DNA of 64,000 nt, from NCBI RefSeq assembly GCF_050589845.1, contig NZ_JBNGPA010000002.1:186001-250000 (forward strand), read 5' to 3'. The first letter of the stretch is position 1. Each line of letters starts with the position of its first letter. This DNA is from Carboxylicivirga agarovorans. GTDB taxonomy: Bacteria > Bacteroidota > Bacteroidia > Bacteroidales > Marinilabiliaceae. The notes beneath the pieces were generated by a model. The model was not told the origin of the DNA, did not search any database, and worked only from the letters and a program-made list of their open reading frames with translations. The translations under genes and the position numbers were made by a program. This document shows, one piece after another, positions 33,667 to 42,180 of the stretch.

Positions 33667-33848
33667 TGAGAAAAATGTTAAGTGGTAGATAGTGAGTTGA
33701 ATAGGGTGTTTTTGTTGCGAGTTGAGCTAAGAACATTAACCATGAAACGTTAGAAAAAACAGGCTTTTGCACAGAAAACGCTTAAAAATTACATGATTAA
33801 AGCCTTTTTTAGCCTTTTTCGGACCATAATCGGTCCCGATTTGTGCCT

Positions 33849-33918
33849 TCTTCGGTAATTGTTCGGTAATTGTTCGGCTACGCGCGTAGCCGAACAATTA
33901 CCGAACAATTACCGAAGA
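33849..33918. repeat. 70-base perfect palindrome built from 11-base units
   Basis: Each 35-base arm contains two tandem TTCGGTAATTG units and half of a central GGCTACGCGCGTAGCC; the arms are exact reverse complements with no spacer. A further near-copy of the same unit follows at 33919-33940, itself flanked by GCTTC and GAAGC. The structure could form a very stable hairpin in RNA or cruciform in DNA. It is non-coding. Confidence 0.85.
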
Positions 33919-34204
33919 GCTTCCGAACAATTACCGAAGCAGATTCGGAGATGGTACAGAGCTGAGTGCAATAAATACCGAAAAAAAAGAATGGCTTTTA
34001 ATAACTCAGGCAGGATTTGCACTAAGTGAAGTATGAGGTACTCCCAACAAATGTTTTAATATGGTTAATGACATACTAAATTCATGTGCAAAGCTATTAC
34101 ACAACTCTTTAAATACCACCTTTCTTGCAAATGTCGTGTTAATGTCGTGTTTTTGTAGTTGTAAAGTTGCCTGATTCAGAGTGACCTTTGAATAAAAAAA
34201 GAAA

Positions 34205-34720
34205 ATGGAAACCGGAAAACTGATTAAAGAACTTCGAACTAAAAAAGGCATGACTCAGGAAGAGCTGGCCGATAAAACAGAAGTAAGTACACGTACCATT
34301 CAACGTATTGAAAATGGCGAAGTAGATCCGCAGGCATACACCCTTCAAATGATAGCCAAAGCACTTGATGTGGAATATGACTTGTTTATCAATGAAGAAC
34401 CGGAGGAGAACAAAGAAGTGACGAAAAGCAATGACACGCACTGGTTGGCAATGCTGCACCTCAGTAGTATAGTACCACTTGTCTTTCCGGCTATCCTCAT
34501 CTGGAAACATAAAAAGAATACCGTTAGCGGCATGGCACAGCAATACAGAGTTGTGATGAGTATACAATTAATGGTATTGGGCGTTATGCTTGCTTGCCTG
34601 TGGGTGTATTGGAAAGTGCATATCATCATGCCCCTGGTTGGAGTTTTGCTGGGCAATGCATTGTTTGCCATATTCAGGGCACTCCATGCTATGGCTGATA
34701 AAGCAGTTGTTAGTGAGTAA
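34205..34720 (+). CDS. XRE-type helix-turn-helix regulator with membrane DUF4870-like tail
   Basis: The 171-residue protein begins with an XRE HTH domain (residues 5-60: LIKELRTKKGMTQEELAD, STRTIQRIENGEVDPQAYTL). After a charged linker come three to four hydrophobic segments from about residue 80 (WLAMLHLSSIVPLVFPAILIW, VMSIQLMVLGVMLACLWVYW, PLVGVLLGNALFAIFRALHA) that resemble the DUF4870 membrane domain. Such proteins are membrane-tethered regulators; what they sense is unknown. The gene stands alone after the palindrome-rich region. Confidence 0.85.
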   Translation: METGKLIKELRTKKGMTQEELADKTEVSTRTIQRIENGEVDPQAYTLQMIAKALDVEYDLFINEEPEENKEVTKSNDTHWLAMLHLSSIVPLVFPAILIWKHKKNTVSGMAQQYRVVMSIQLMVLGVMLACLWVYWKVHIIMPLVGVLLGNALFAIFRALHAMADKAVVSE

Positions 34721-35034
34721 GGATGGCTTGAAGGGTAGCTATGAAGAAAGAACCTGACAGGTCTGAAGCGCCTGTCGGGTTACAATATGAAGCCCTATGG
34801 TTTTTCAGCCTCTTGTGCACTCCCCCAAAGTCGAACCGGCTACAGTTCTTATGTCTTTTTTTTTCGATTTAGAATCATCAGGCTTTTTCTCTCCTCCGCC
34901 AGGATAGCCATCGGGATCTCATCTCTCTTTTCTCCCTCTAAGTTGCTTCAAATCAACTATCAATCCATTTTTATTTATTCATTCATTTATTTCAGTATTT
35001 TTATTACATATTTAGAAACCAAACATCCCATAAA
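34721..35034. other. Gene-free region with a hairpin and a purine-rich antisense frame
   Basis: Holds the hairpin at 34751-34781 and, on the minus strand, a short purine-rich open frame (34849-34911) that ends at an A9 tract. Otherwise I see nothing definable; the promoter of the downstream AlkD-like gene is presumably near its end. Confidence 0.5.
34751..34781. terminator. Hairpin after the XRE regulator gene
   Basis: Arms AACCTGACAGG (34751-34761) and CCTGTCGGGTT (34771-34781) pair over 11 bases with one G-U pair and a 9-base loop. There is no strong T-run after it, so it may be a stabilising or repeat hairpin rather than a true terminator. Confidence 0.45.
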
Positions 35035-35754
35035 ATGATTAACGACAAGTTCAGTGAAATAAGAACGTTTTGCGAAGCGAATGCCAGTCCTGAAATAGTG
35101 AAAAAGTATGAGCGTTATTTCAAAGAAGGCTTTGATGGATATGGTATCGAACAGAAAGTGTTTGAGAAACAAAGAGACGAGTGGATTACACAGTGGAAGG
35201 ATGAAATGTCACTTGATAAACTGCTTGAGCTTGGAGATTTGGTTTTTAAGCAGGGACGATATGAAGAAAAATCATTTATCATAGCTTTGCTTCGGGCACA
35301 ACGGGAGCATTATAACAAAGATACCTTTAATCGGATTGGCAATTGGTTCGATTATGGCATAGATAACTGGGCAACAACCGACGTACTTTGTATGCTGGTG
35401 ATGTCAGCCTTATTAAACGATAAAGTCATAACAATTGATGAGTTAAGCACATGGAATAGTGCCCCATCGGAATGGCAAAGGCGTGTAGTTCCTGTAAGCC
35501 TGGTTGAGTTGTGCAGGAATGATCTGGATGCGGAGATAGCCTGTACAGCGGTTGAAGCTTTGATGCCTGATCAATCGGAATACGTGCAGAAAGGCATTGG
35601 TACTTTATTACGCACTCTGTGGAAGAAACAACCGGAACCTGTTGAAGCCTTTCTGTTAAAATGGAAAGATGAATGTGGCAGGTTAATCGTGCAATATGCC
35701 ACTGAAAAGATGGATAAGGAGTATCGTAAAAAGTTTAGGAAGACAAAGAAATAA
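35035..35754 (+). CDS. DNA alkylation repair protein, AlkD-like
   Basis: The 239-residue all-helical protein fits the AlkD/AlkC HEAT-like family: KKYERYFKEGFDGYGIEQKVF, LLELGDLVFKQGRYEEKSFII, the DNA-facing NWFDYGIDNWATTDVLC segment, and PSEWQRRVVPVSLVEL. AlkD excises cationic alkylated bases (3-methyl- and 7-methylpurines) without base flipping. The WATTD stretch matches the catalytic tryptophan/aspartate region of the family. It begins after a 314-base gap and precedes a secreted-protein gene by 28 bases; a functional link to that gene is not evident. Confidence 0.8.
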   Translation: MINDKFSEIRTFCEANASPEIVKKYERYFKEGFDGYGIEQKVFEKQRDEWITQWKDEMSLDKLLELGDLVFKQGRYEEKSFIIALLRAQREHYNKDTFNRIGNWFDYGIDNWATTDVLCMLVMSALLNDKVITIDELSTWNSAPSEWQRRVVPVSLVELCRNDLDAEIACTAVEALMPDQSEYVQKGIGTLLRTLWKKQPEPVEAFLLKWKDECGRLIVQYATEKMDKEYRKKFRKTKK

Positions 35755-35782
35755 ACTGCAATACTTCAAACCATAACCCAAT

Positions 35783-36763
35783 ATGAAAACCCTACTTTTT
35801 ATTTTTGCTCTTCTAAGCATTCAGCTTTTATCATTTAGTCAGGTGGTATCCGGCTTTGTACTGGATCAATCAAACAATGCTCCCATATGCTTTGCTACTG
35901 TTTATTATAACGGAACATTTGCAGGAACATCGAGTGATGAGAAAGGCTATTTTGAATTAAAGCGATACGAAGGCAATGTCAGGCCTGTAACCGTCAGTGC
36001 TATAGGATATTATTCGCAAACTCTTGAGTTGGATGAGCAAAGCGGTTCATTGCTTATTCGTCTGCAGCCCAAAACATACCAATTGTCAGGTGCCACTGTG
36101 GAAGCAAAATCACTTGAAAGAAAAAGGCGACGATACCTGAGGCTGTTCAGGAATGAATTCCTGGGTACAGGGTATAATGCAGAGCATTGTAAAATAGTTA
36201 ATGAGGAGGATGTTACTTTTAATTACAATAGCGACAAGGATACAATAAAGGCATATGCCCTGAAACCAATTGTCATTGAGAATTGTGCATTGGGCTATAG
36301 GGTTGTGTATTATCTTGATACGTTTGAATACTATAAAAAAGAGCAAGCCACTTTTTTTGCCGGTAACCTTAAGTTTGAAGAAGATTTGTCTTTAGGAGCT
36401 AATGATATAGAAACCTATCAGCTGCGAAGAGAAGATGCATATAAGGGCTCTCGCATGCACTTTTTTCGCGTTCTCTGGGCCGAAGAATTAGAAGCTTCAT
36501 TATTTAAGATCAGAAATGAACAAAACGTCTTTCTTACCAGTGAAGAAGTTTTGAAAATGGACGAAAATCACAATAGATATTTCAATTATCCGGGGCGCTT
36601 GCTTATCCAATATGGGGGCAGCAGGAGTATCATAGAGTTTATAGCTGCGCCTGTCTATTTCGATGAAACGGGTTTCTTTAATCCCGGTATTAAATGGAGT
36701 GGACGCATGGCATTACAGCGTGTGGCAGACTGGTTACCTTATGAATATCAAGACGAACAATAA
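35783..36763 (+). CDS. Secreted protein with CarboxypepD_reg-like (beta-sandwich) domain
   Basis: The 326-residue protein has a signal peptide (KTLLFIFALLSIQLLSFSQ) and an N-terminal domain typical of the carboxypeptidase regulatory-like fold used by SusC/TonB-dependent receptors: VVSGFVLDQSNNAPICFATV, GTSSDEKGYFELK, VSAIGYYSQTLEL. The remaining 220 residues have no motif that I recognise and are not a barrel. Similar stand-alone proteins are common in Bacteroidota and unassigned. It would be periplasmic or surface-located. Confidence 0.75.
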   Translation: MKTLLFIFALLSIQLLSFSQVVSGFVLDQSNNAPICFATVYYNGTFAGTSSDEKGYFELKRYEGNVRPVTVSAIGYYSQTLELDEQSGSLLIRLQPKTYQLSGATVEAKSLERKRRRYLRLFRNEFLGTGYNAEHCKIVNEEDVTFNYNSDKDTIKAYALKPIVIENCALGYRVVYYLDTFEYYKKEQATFFAGNLKFEEDLSLGANDIETYQLRREDAYKGSRMHFFRVLWAEELEASLFKIRNEQNVFLTSEEVLKMDENHNRYFNYPGRLLIQYGGSRSIIEFIAAPVYFDETGFFNPGIKWSGRMALQRVADWLPYEYQDEQ

Positions 36764-36914
36764 CCTGTTTCAGAAGCTCATTATGCTTCAAAAATCCATA
36801 TTGTAAATCAATTATTTAAGAATAACAGAACTCTTTAATTTTTAACGAAATCAGGTTAATGGATTTTGAAATGATAAGCTTATATTCGGGACAGAAAAGA
36901 AATTGTTAACTGTG

Positions 36915-37412
36915 ATGATGGCAAGAAGAAACTACCTGATAATGCTTATAGCAAGCTTGCTGCTGCTCGGAGCCTGCAGGCCCGCTGAGTACCAAAAAAT
37001 ACCAATTGAGTCACTGGATTCAAAATTGAAAAGCCGCGGAAGTATAATTGTCAGGGATATTCTGAAATCGATTAATCATAAAGACGGAGCAAGGTATTTG
37101 CTGGATAAAGATTATATGACCCCACTGGTTCATGGGCGTATTATGCATAACACACAAATCTACCGGGAGGCATATGGCTACATTCCGATGACAATAGGGA
37201 AAATTTCAAGCTTTAGTTTATTCCAGGTGCTTGATAAGGGATTAATTAAGACAATGAGGTATCAGCTCAAAACCGATGCTGAAAACCTGGAATTTGTAGA
37301 GTTAAAGATTGATGTTAATATTGAACTGGGATTGGCCGACTATTACCTGTATATAACAAGTAAAGATGGATTACTAAAGAGGGAAAATATATTACCAGCA
37401 GTAGCCAAATAG
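36915..37412 (+). CDS. Lipoprotein of unknown function
   Basis: From ATG 36915 the protein has 165 residues, with a lipoprotein signal ending LLLLGAC (about Cys22). The mature part (SRGSIIVRDILKSI, RYLLDKDYMTPLVHG, RYQLKTDAENLEFVELKIDV) looks like a small alpha/beta domain, perhaps of the cystatin/NTF2 type, but I recognise no family. TTG at 36903 was rejected since the ATG pair at 36915/36918 leads straight into the signal peptide. The next gene (cupin) starts 18 bases later on the same strand. Confidence 0.7.
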   Translation: MMARRNYLIMLIASLLLLGACRPAEYQKIPIESLDSKLKSRGSIIVRDILKSINHKDGARYLLDKDYMTPLVHGRIMHNTQIYREAYGYIPMTIGKISSFSLFQVLDKGLIKTMRYQLKTDAENLEFVELKIDVNIELGLADYYLYITSKDGLLKRENILPAVAK

Positions 37413-37430
37413 GAAAGAGATATTATAACG

Positions 37431-37934
37431 ATGAATAAAGTTGACGCAATTATAAAAGCCCTGGATTTGAGTCCACACCCTGAAGGAGGCTATTTTAAAG
37501 AAACCTACAGAAGTGTAGGTGAAATACAGGAAGACAGTTTAAATGATGAATATAAAGGCAATAGAAATTATTCAACATGTATCTACTTTCTATTGACTTC
37601 AGGTAACTTCTCGGCTTTTCACCGGATCAAACAGGATGAGATCTGGCATTTCTATGACGGTTCGCCCATTAAGCTTCATGTCATTACTCCCGAAGGCTAT
37701 TATTCACATCATATGATCGGTCGCCATATTTCAGAGGGAGAAATACCACAGTTTGTGGTAACAGGAGGGTGTTGGTTTGCCGCAGAAGTGGTTGATAAAG
37801 ATGCCTGGTCCCTGGTTGGGTGCACCGTGTCACCTGGTTTTAGTTTTGATGATTTTGACCTGAGGCCTCGTAAGGAGCTGGTGGCATTATATCCCGAACT
37901 GGAAGATGTTATTACCAAGCTGACCCATGAGTGA
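37431..37934 (+). CDS. Cupin protein, DUF985 family
   Basis: The 167-residue protein follows the DUF985 cupin pattern: LDLSPHPEGGYFKETYRS near the N-terminus, STCIYFLLTSGNFSAFHRIKQDEIWHFYDGSP split around the metal-binding histidines and glutamate, and SLVGCTVSPGFSFDDFDL near the end. These are single-domain cupins; a metal-dependent sugar or small-molecule role is assumed but not established. It is likely co-transcribed with the lipoprotein gene just before it. Confidence 0.88.
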   Translation: MNKVDAIIKALDLSPHPEGGYFKETYRSVGEIQEDSLNDEYKGNRNYSTCIYFLLTSGNFSAFHRIKQDEIWHFYDGSPIKLHVITPEGYYSHHMIGRHISEGEIPQFVVTGGCWFAAEVVDKDAWSLVGCTVSPGFSFDDFDLRPRKELVALYPELEDVITKLTHE

Positions 37935-38042
37935 GAGCTCATTTAATTGTCCATTTATATTTCTATCCTGTTGATTTTGAACTAATCAATTGTATTTGAT
38001 GTTTTGCTTTAGAATAAAGTTTAAACCACAAATACTAAAAAA

Positions 38043-38906
38043 ATGGGAAAGAAAGTTGTGTTGATTACCGGAACAAACAGTGGATTTGGATATTTAACAG
38101 CGAAAAGTGCAGCAGCCAAAGGCTACACTGTTTATGCCACCATAAGAGATGTGAATGGGCGCAATGCCGGGCGGGCTAAAGAGCTGGCAGCTGTTGACAA
38201 TGTGAATGTGATGGAGCTCGATGTAACCGATGGCAATGGTGTCAACAAGGTGGTTGCCGACGTGATCGCCAAAGAAGGTCAGCTGGATGTGGTGGTTAAT
38301 AATGCCGGGTTTTATGGTGGCGGATTAGCCGAGTCCTATACTGCCGATGATATTGAGAAAATGTTTGATGTTAATGTCAAAGGTTTGTGGCGTGTTACAA
38401 AAGCCAGCCTTGCTCAAATGCGCCAACAAGGCGAAGGACTGATCATTAATATCTCCAGTGGTCTTGGACGCTTCTCTGCACCGTTTATGACAGTTTACAA
38501 CGGAACCAAGTTCGCAGTTGAGGGTCTTACCGAAGGCTTGCATTACGAAGTGCGCCCCCTGGGTGTTGACGTGGTGTTGATACAGCCCGGTGCTTTTCCT
38601 ACCGAGATATTTGGCAAAACGGCTTCCGGCTCTGATCAATCAGTTGTCGAAGGTTATGGTGACCTGGCTAAAGTGCCTGAACAAATTGGCGCGGGTATGG
38701 GGCAAATGTTTGAAAGTATGAAACCTGATCCGCAAATGGTTCCCGATGCTGTTCTGAAATTAATTGATACCCCCAAAGGACAAAGACCACTGCGTACAGT
38801 TGTTGATGCCATGACCGGTGAATTTATTGAGAAAGCCAACAGTCAGGTTGCTGAGCAATACGCCGGCTTTTTAACGGCTTTTGGAATGAAAGATATGTTG
38901 CGGTAA
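38043..38906 (+). CDS. Short-chain dehydrogenase/reductase
   Basis: The 287-residue protein has the classical SDR features: cofactor loop VLITGTNSGFGYLTAK (residues 5-20), the NNAG motif (VVVNNAGFYGGG), catalytic serine in INISSGLGRF, and the YxxxK pair in MTVYNGTKFAVEGL. The Arg-rich stretch after the first loop (IRDVNGRNAGR) suggests NADP use. The C-terminus (about residues 190-287) is longer than in minimal SDRs. Substrate unknown. A terminator follows at 38934-38962. Confidence 0.88.
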   Translation: MGKKVVLITGTNSGFGYLTAKSAAAKGYTVYATIRDVNGRNAGRAKELAAVDNVNVMELDVTDGNGVNKVVADVIAKEGQLDVVVNNAGFYGGGLAESYTADDIEKMFDVNVKGLWRVTKASLAQMRQQGEGLIINISSGLGRFSAPFMTVYNGTKFAVEGLTEGLHYEVRPLGVDVVLIQPGAFPTEIFGKTASGSDQSVVEGYGDLAKVPEQIGAGMGQMFESMKPDPQMVPDAVLKLIDTPKGQRPLRTVVDAMTGEFIEKANSQVAEQYAGFLTAFGMKDMLR

Positions 38907-38933
38907 TACATACCTTATACTATTGTTTATATG

Positions 38934-38962
38934 TCCCATTATTTCTTCTTGAAATAATGGGA
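38934..38962 (+). terminator. Intrinsic terminator after the SDR gene
   Basis: Twelve-base perfect arms (38934-38945 and 38951-38962) with a 5-base loop, followed by TTTTTCTTT. Confidence 0.88.
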
Positions 38963-39119
38963 TTTTTCTTTGGGCAGGAAGACAAACACAGCATCTTTAT
39001 GTTCATGAACAACAGGAAAGAAAAGAGAACATTAGTACTCTAATCCGTTTCATTCAAAATATATCGGGGGCATTGGAATTGTTAACTTTCATACCGGAAA
39101 ATATTAAAAATACATTTCA

Positions 39120-40604
39120 ATGAAAAACACACTACTATCCGTCCTGCTGCTTTTGGGCATTCATTCCTTATGTTTCTCACAAGCCGTCTATGAAGATGAG
39201 CGCTATGTACCTGAAACTGATCCATTGGTATTGGAGAAGTTGTCTGAATGGCAGGATATTAAGTTTGGGCTACTGATGCATTGGGGCACCTATAGCCAAT
39301 GGGGTATTGTTGAATCGTGGTCGCTTTCTCCTGAGGAATATGGCTGGTGTGAACGAAAAGCGGGAAGTAATCCTGGTAATTACAATGCCTACAAAGCTGA
39401 GTATGAAGGGCTGATTAATACATTTAATCCCACTGAATTTAACCCTCAAAAGTGGGCCGAAGCAGCACGAAATGCAGGGATGAAATATGTTATTTTTACT
39501 ACTAAACATCATGATGGATTCTGCATGTTTGACTCAAAGTATACCGATTATAAAATCACATCACCCGATTGTCCGTTTTCATCAAATGCAAAGAGTAATA
39601 TTGCAAAAGAGATTTTTTCTGCATTCAGGGATCAGGGACTTTGGGCAGGGGCATACTTTTCAAAGCCCGATTGGCATGTCGAGAGTTACTGGGACCCCAA
39701 ATATCCACCCCGTGACAGAAATGTGAATTATGAGCCGGAAGCCAATCCTGAAAAGTGGCAGGAGTTTATAGACTTTACACACAATCAAATGTTAGAATTG
39801 GTGTCTGACTACGGCAAAATTGACATTATGTGGCTTGACGGTGGCTGGGTGGCCAAAACCCCTAAAAATGAAATTACCAGTTGGTATGATGTACAGCTTA
39901 AGAACAGTGATAATGGCTACATAAAGCACCGTATAGTCAATCAGGATATTAAAATTGATGAGGTTGTAGAAAAAATGAGAGAAAAGCAACCCGGATTAAT
40001 CGTTGTTGACCGGGCAGTGCATGGTATCAATCAAAATTATTTAACGCCTGAAAACAGGGTGCCTGAAAAAGAATTGCCTTATCCATGGGAGTCGTGTATT
40101 ATTTCAGGTGGAGGCTGGTCGCATACCAAAAATGCCAAGTACATGAGTGGGAGAGAAGGCGTGCAGATGTTGGTTGATATTGTAGCCAAAGGAGGAAACC
40201 TACTATTGAATATTGCGCCCACACCTGAAGGGGAGTGGCAACAGGGAGCTTATGATCTGCTGAGCGAATATGCCGACTGGATGGCGATAAACAGTGAAGG
40301 CATTTATAAAAGTAAAACCCTTGCTCCTTACAAGGAGAATAATATTTGTATGACACAGCAGGAAAGTGGAGAAACGTACTTTTTCTATATGTGTGAGAAA
40401 GAAGAAACTGATATGCCCGCAGTTATTACCGTTAACTCGCATCAACCTGCTAAAGGCGCGACTGTCGAGCTACTGGGCTACTCCAAACCTCTAAAGTGGA
40501 AAAAAGAGGGTGAGGGTTTTAGGGTGATGATTCCGGAATCGATACTAAATAAACCACCTTGTGATCATGTATGGACCATTAAGGTGTCCAAATTGAAAGA
40601 CTAA
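39120..40604 (+). CDS. Alpha-L-fucosidase, glycoside hydrolase family 29
   Basis: The 494-residue protein has a signal peptide (LLSVLLLLGIHSLCFSQ) and the GH29 layout: FGLLMHWGTYSQWG, AARNAGMKYVIFTTKHHDGF, YFSKPDWHVESYW, and YGKIDIMWLDGGW, where Asp240 is the expected nucleophile. A C-terminal beta-domain begins near residue 410. It removes terminal fucose from glycans outside the cytoplasm, which suits a polysaccharide- or mucin-type diet. It is not in a SusC/SusD locus here and appears to be a single-gene unit ending at a terminator (40624-40664). Confidence 0.93.
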   Translation: MKNTLLSVLLLLGIHSLCFSQAVYEDERYVPETDPLVLEKLSEWQDIKFGLLMHWGTYSQWGIVESWSLSPEEYGWCERKAGSNPGNYNAYKAEYEGLINTFNPTEFNPQKWAEAARNAGMKYVIFTTKHHDGFCMFDSKYTDYKITSPDCPFSSNAKSNIAKEIFSAFRDQGLWAGAYFSKPDWHVESYWDPKYPPRDRNVNYEPEANPEKWQEFIDFTHNQMLELVSDYGKIDIMWLDGGWVAKTPKNEITSWYDVQLKNSDNGYIKHRIVNQDIKIDEVVEKMREKQPGLIVVDRAVHGINQNYLTPENRVPEKELPYPWESCIISGGGWSHTKNAKYMSGREGVQMLVDIVAKGGNLLLNIAPTPEGEWQQGAYDLLSEYADWMAINSEGIYKSKTLAPYKENNICMTQQESGETYFFYMCEKEETDMPAVITVNSHQPAKGATVELLGYSKPLKWKKEGEGFRVMIPESILNKPPCDHVWTIKVSKLKD

Positions 40605-40623
40605 TAATTGATCTGAAGAATTT

Positions 40624-40664
40624 AAAGCTTCCCGGCATCATGACTAAATGAGCAGGGAAGCTTT
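40624..40664. terminator. Bidirectional intrinsic terminator
   Basis: Ten-base perfect arms AAAGCTTCCC (40624-40633) and GGGAAGCTTT (40655-40664) with a 21-base loop, T-rich on both outer sides. It lies between the convergent fucosidase and HxlR genes. Confidence 0.75.
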
Positions 40665-40666
40665 TT

Positions 40667-41059
40667 CTATTTTTGAGACAAAATCAATAGCTGTTGCTCA
40701 TAATCACCTCTGGATACCATTATTTCATGCATATGCGTATTGGCCCAGGTGGCCAGTTGATGAAGATGTGGTAACAGGGACATTCCCCTTTCAGTTAACT
40801 GATACTCTACTTTAGGAGGTATTTGAGGATAAACAGTTCGCTTAACAAGTCCATCGGCTTCAAGCGACTTTAATGTAACGGTCAGCATTTTTTGCGAGAT
40901 GGTACCTATGTATTTGTGAATCTCATTAAATCGTAAAACAGATTCTTCTTCCAATAACATCAGAATCAGTACCGACCATTTATCTCCAATCCTGTCAATT
41001 ATATTTCTGACAGGGCAATTTTCCGGATTATTGTATTTCTCAAATAATTTTTGCTTCAT
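40667..41059 (-). CDS. HxlR family transcriptional regulator
   Basis: The 130-residue winged-helix protein has the HxlR core: CPVRNIIDRIGDKWSVLILM with the conserved cysteine (Cys17), LRFNEIHKYIGTISQKMLTV, and the wing VKRTVYPQIPPKVEYQLTE. HxlR proteins often sense electrophiles or redox change through that cysteine. It is divergent from a quinone-reductase-like gene, the same pairing as ytfH/ytfG (qorB) in enterobacteria, so it probably represses that gene and itself. Inverted repeats in the 161-base gap are candidate operators. Confidence 0.9.
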   Translation of the reverse strand: MKQKLFEKYNNPENCPVRNIIDRIGDKWSVLILMLLEEESVLRFNEIHKYIGTISQKMLTVTLKSLEADGLVKRTVYPQIPPKVEYQLTERGMSLLPHLHQLATWANTHMHEIMVSRGDYEQQLLILSQK

Positions 41060-41089
41060 AACTACCTGATAAAGAACATTGCTAACTTT

Positions 41090-41167
41090 TAAGTAACTAT
41101 CTGACTTCTTTGTGCGTTCTTGATTGTATTTCAGTTACTTAATATCTTTGACTTACCAAAAGTAAGT
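41090..41167. promoter_or_regulatory. Candidate HxlR operators in the divergent promoter region
   Basis: TAAGTAACT (41090-41098) is repeated in inverted form as AGTTACTTA (41133-41141), the second copy lying between the -33 and -7 boxes of the rightward promoter. A further dyad ACTTAC-N5-GTAAGT lies at 41151-41167, just past the -7 box. All share the GTAA/TTAC core. Their position would block transcription of the quinone-reductase gene. Confidence 0.5.
41120..41150 (+). promoter_or_regulatory. Bacteroidota promoter for the QorB-like gene
   Basis: TTG (41120-41122), 20 bases, then TATCTTTG (41143-41150): an exact fit to TTG-N20-TAnnTTTG. It is 70 bases from the start codon. Confidence 0.65.
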
Positions 41168-41220
41168 ATAATACTATTGGTAATCAATTGTTGAAAAGAT
41201 ATTAATTAAAACCAGAAATA

Positions 41221-42075
41221 ATGAAAGTAGGAATAACAGGGGCCACAGGTCAACTTGGCCAAAAGGTCATTGAAAAGTTAAAAGGAGAAGTACCGGCAGA
41301 AAACATTGTTGCATTGGTGCGTACACCTTCTAAAGCCAGTGATTTAGGTATAGAAGCAAGGGCATTTGATTTTAATGAGCCGGAGAACATGTTAAGTGCG
41401 CTGGAAGGTATTGACAGGCTGCTGCTTATATCAGGCAATGAAATTGGCAAGCGCGCTGAACAGCATAACAATGTTATCAGTGCCGCAAAGCAGGCAGGTA
41501 TTGGGTATATTGTTTATACCAGTTTATTAAGAACTGATAATACAAGTATTTCTCTGGCCGGAGAGCATCTTGAAACAGAGAAAATGATCAAGGCTTCAGG
41601 GATATCGTATACTTTACTGCGTAATGGCTGGTATACAGAAAACTATACCGCATCAATTGCCGACGTTCTAAAAACCGGAGCACTTTATGGTAGTTCTGGT
41701 AATGGGTTAATCTCATCTGCAACGCGAACTGACTTTGCTGAGGCCGCAGTCAAAGTTTTAACAACAGACGGGCATGCCAATAAAACCTATGAGCTGGCAG
41801 GCGATGAGGCCTACACTTTAAGCGACTTTGCTGCCGAATTGTCAAAACAGACAGGAAAAGAGATTCCCTATGTGAATTTGCCGGTGCAGGATTACGAAAA
41901 AGCGCTTCTTGAAGCAGGATTACCTGAACCATTCGCACAGTTCCTGGCAGGTTCTCATGTTTCAACGGAAAAAGGCGACCTATTTGATAATGGTCAACAA
42001 CTTTCTCATCTTACAGGTCGTCCGACAACATCACTAAAAGATGCTATTGCAGAGGCTTTGACAGTAATTAATTAA
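41221..42075 (+). CDS. QorB-like NAD(P)H:quinone reductase (NmrA-type SDR)
   Basis: The 284-residue protein starts with the dinucleotide-binding motif ITGATGQLGQKVIEKL (residues 4-19), continues with ALVRTPSKASDLG, YIVYTSLLRTDN, GISYTLLRNGWYTENY and YELAGDEAYTLSDFA, which agree well with QorB/QOR2 of the NmrA-like atypical SDR family. These enzymes reduce quinones or related electrophiles with NADPH. The divergent HxlR regulator gene supports a role in quinone stress. A 13-base-pair hairpin after the stop (42089-42121) closes the unit. Confidence 0.87.
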   Translation: MKVGITGATGQLGQKVIEKLKGEVPAENIVALVRTPSKASDLGIEARAFDFNEPENMLSALEGIDRLLLISGNEIGKRAEQHNNVISAAKQAGIGYIVYTSLLRTDNTSISLAGEHLETEKMIKASGISYTLLRNGWYTENYTASIADVLKTGALYGSSGNGLISSATRTDFAEAAVKVLTTDGHANKTYELAGDEAYTLSDFAAELSKQTGKEIPYVNLPVQDYEKALLEAGLPEPFAQFLAGSHVSTEKGDLFDNGQQLSHLTGRPTTSLKDAIAEALTVIN

Positions 42076-42088
42076 TCCATCAAAAAAA

Positions 42089-42121
42089 GAGTTTGCATTT
42101 ATAAAGCGTAAATGCAAACTC
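42089..42121 (+). terminator. Hairpin terminator after the QorB-like gene
   Basis: Thirteen-base perfect arms (42089-42101 and 42109-42121) with a 7-base loop, preceded by A7. The downstream T-tract is short. Confidence 0.7.
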
Positions 42122-42180
42122 ATTTATAAATCTAAATCAGGCATTATAATTCCGACCTCAGTTTATTACTTTTATGGCAG

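Larger units (their letters stand above)
33412..34204. other. Long gene-free region with large palindromes
   Basis: About 790 bases between divergent genes with no convincing coding frame. It contains a 24-base perfect palindrome (33643-33666), a 70-base perfect palindrome with a further copy of its unit (33849-33940), and a smaller dyad GGACC...GGTCC near 33822-33836. Promoters for both neighbours must also be here. Confidence 0.7.

Noticed and set aside
33849..33940. CRISPR-like array
   Set aside because: The units are 11 bases, directly abutting and mirrored, with no unique spacers; this is a palindrome, not an array.
41250..41965. Antisense frames in the QorB-like gene
   Set aside because: They mirror the coding frame of a well-conserved protein, with no promoter or start signal.
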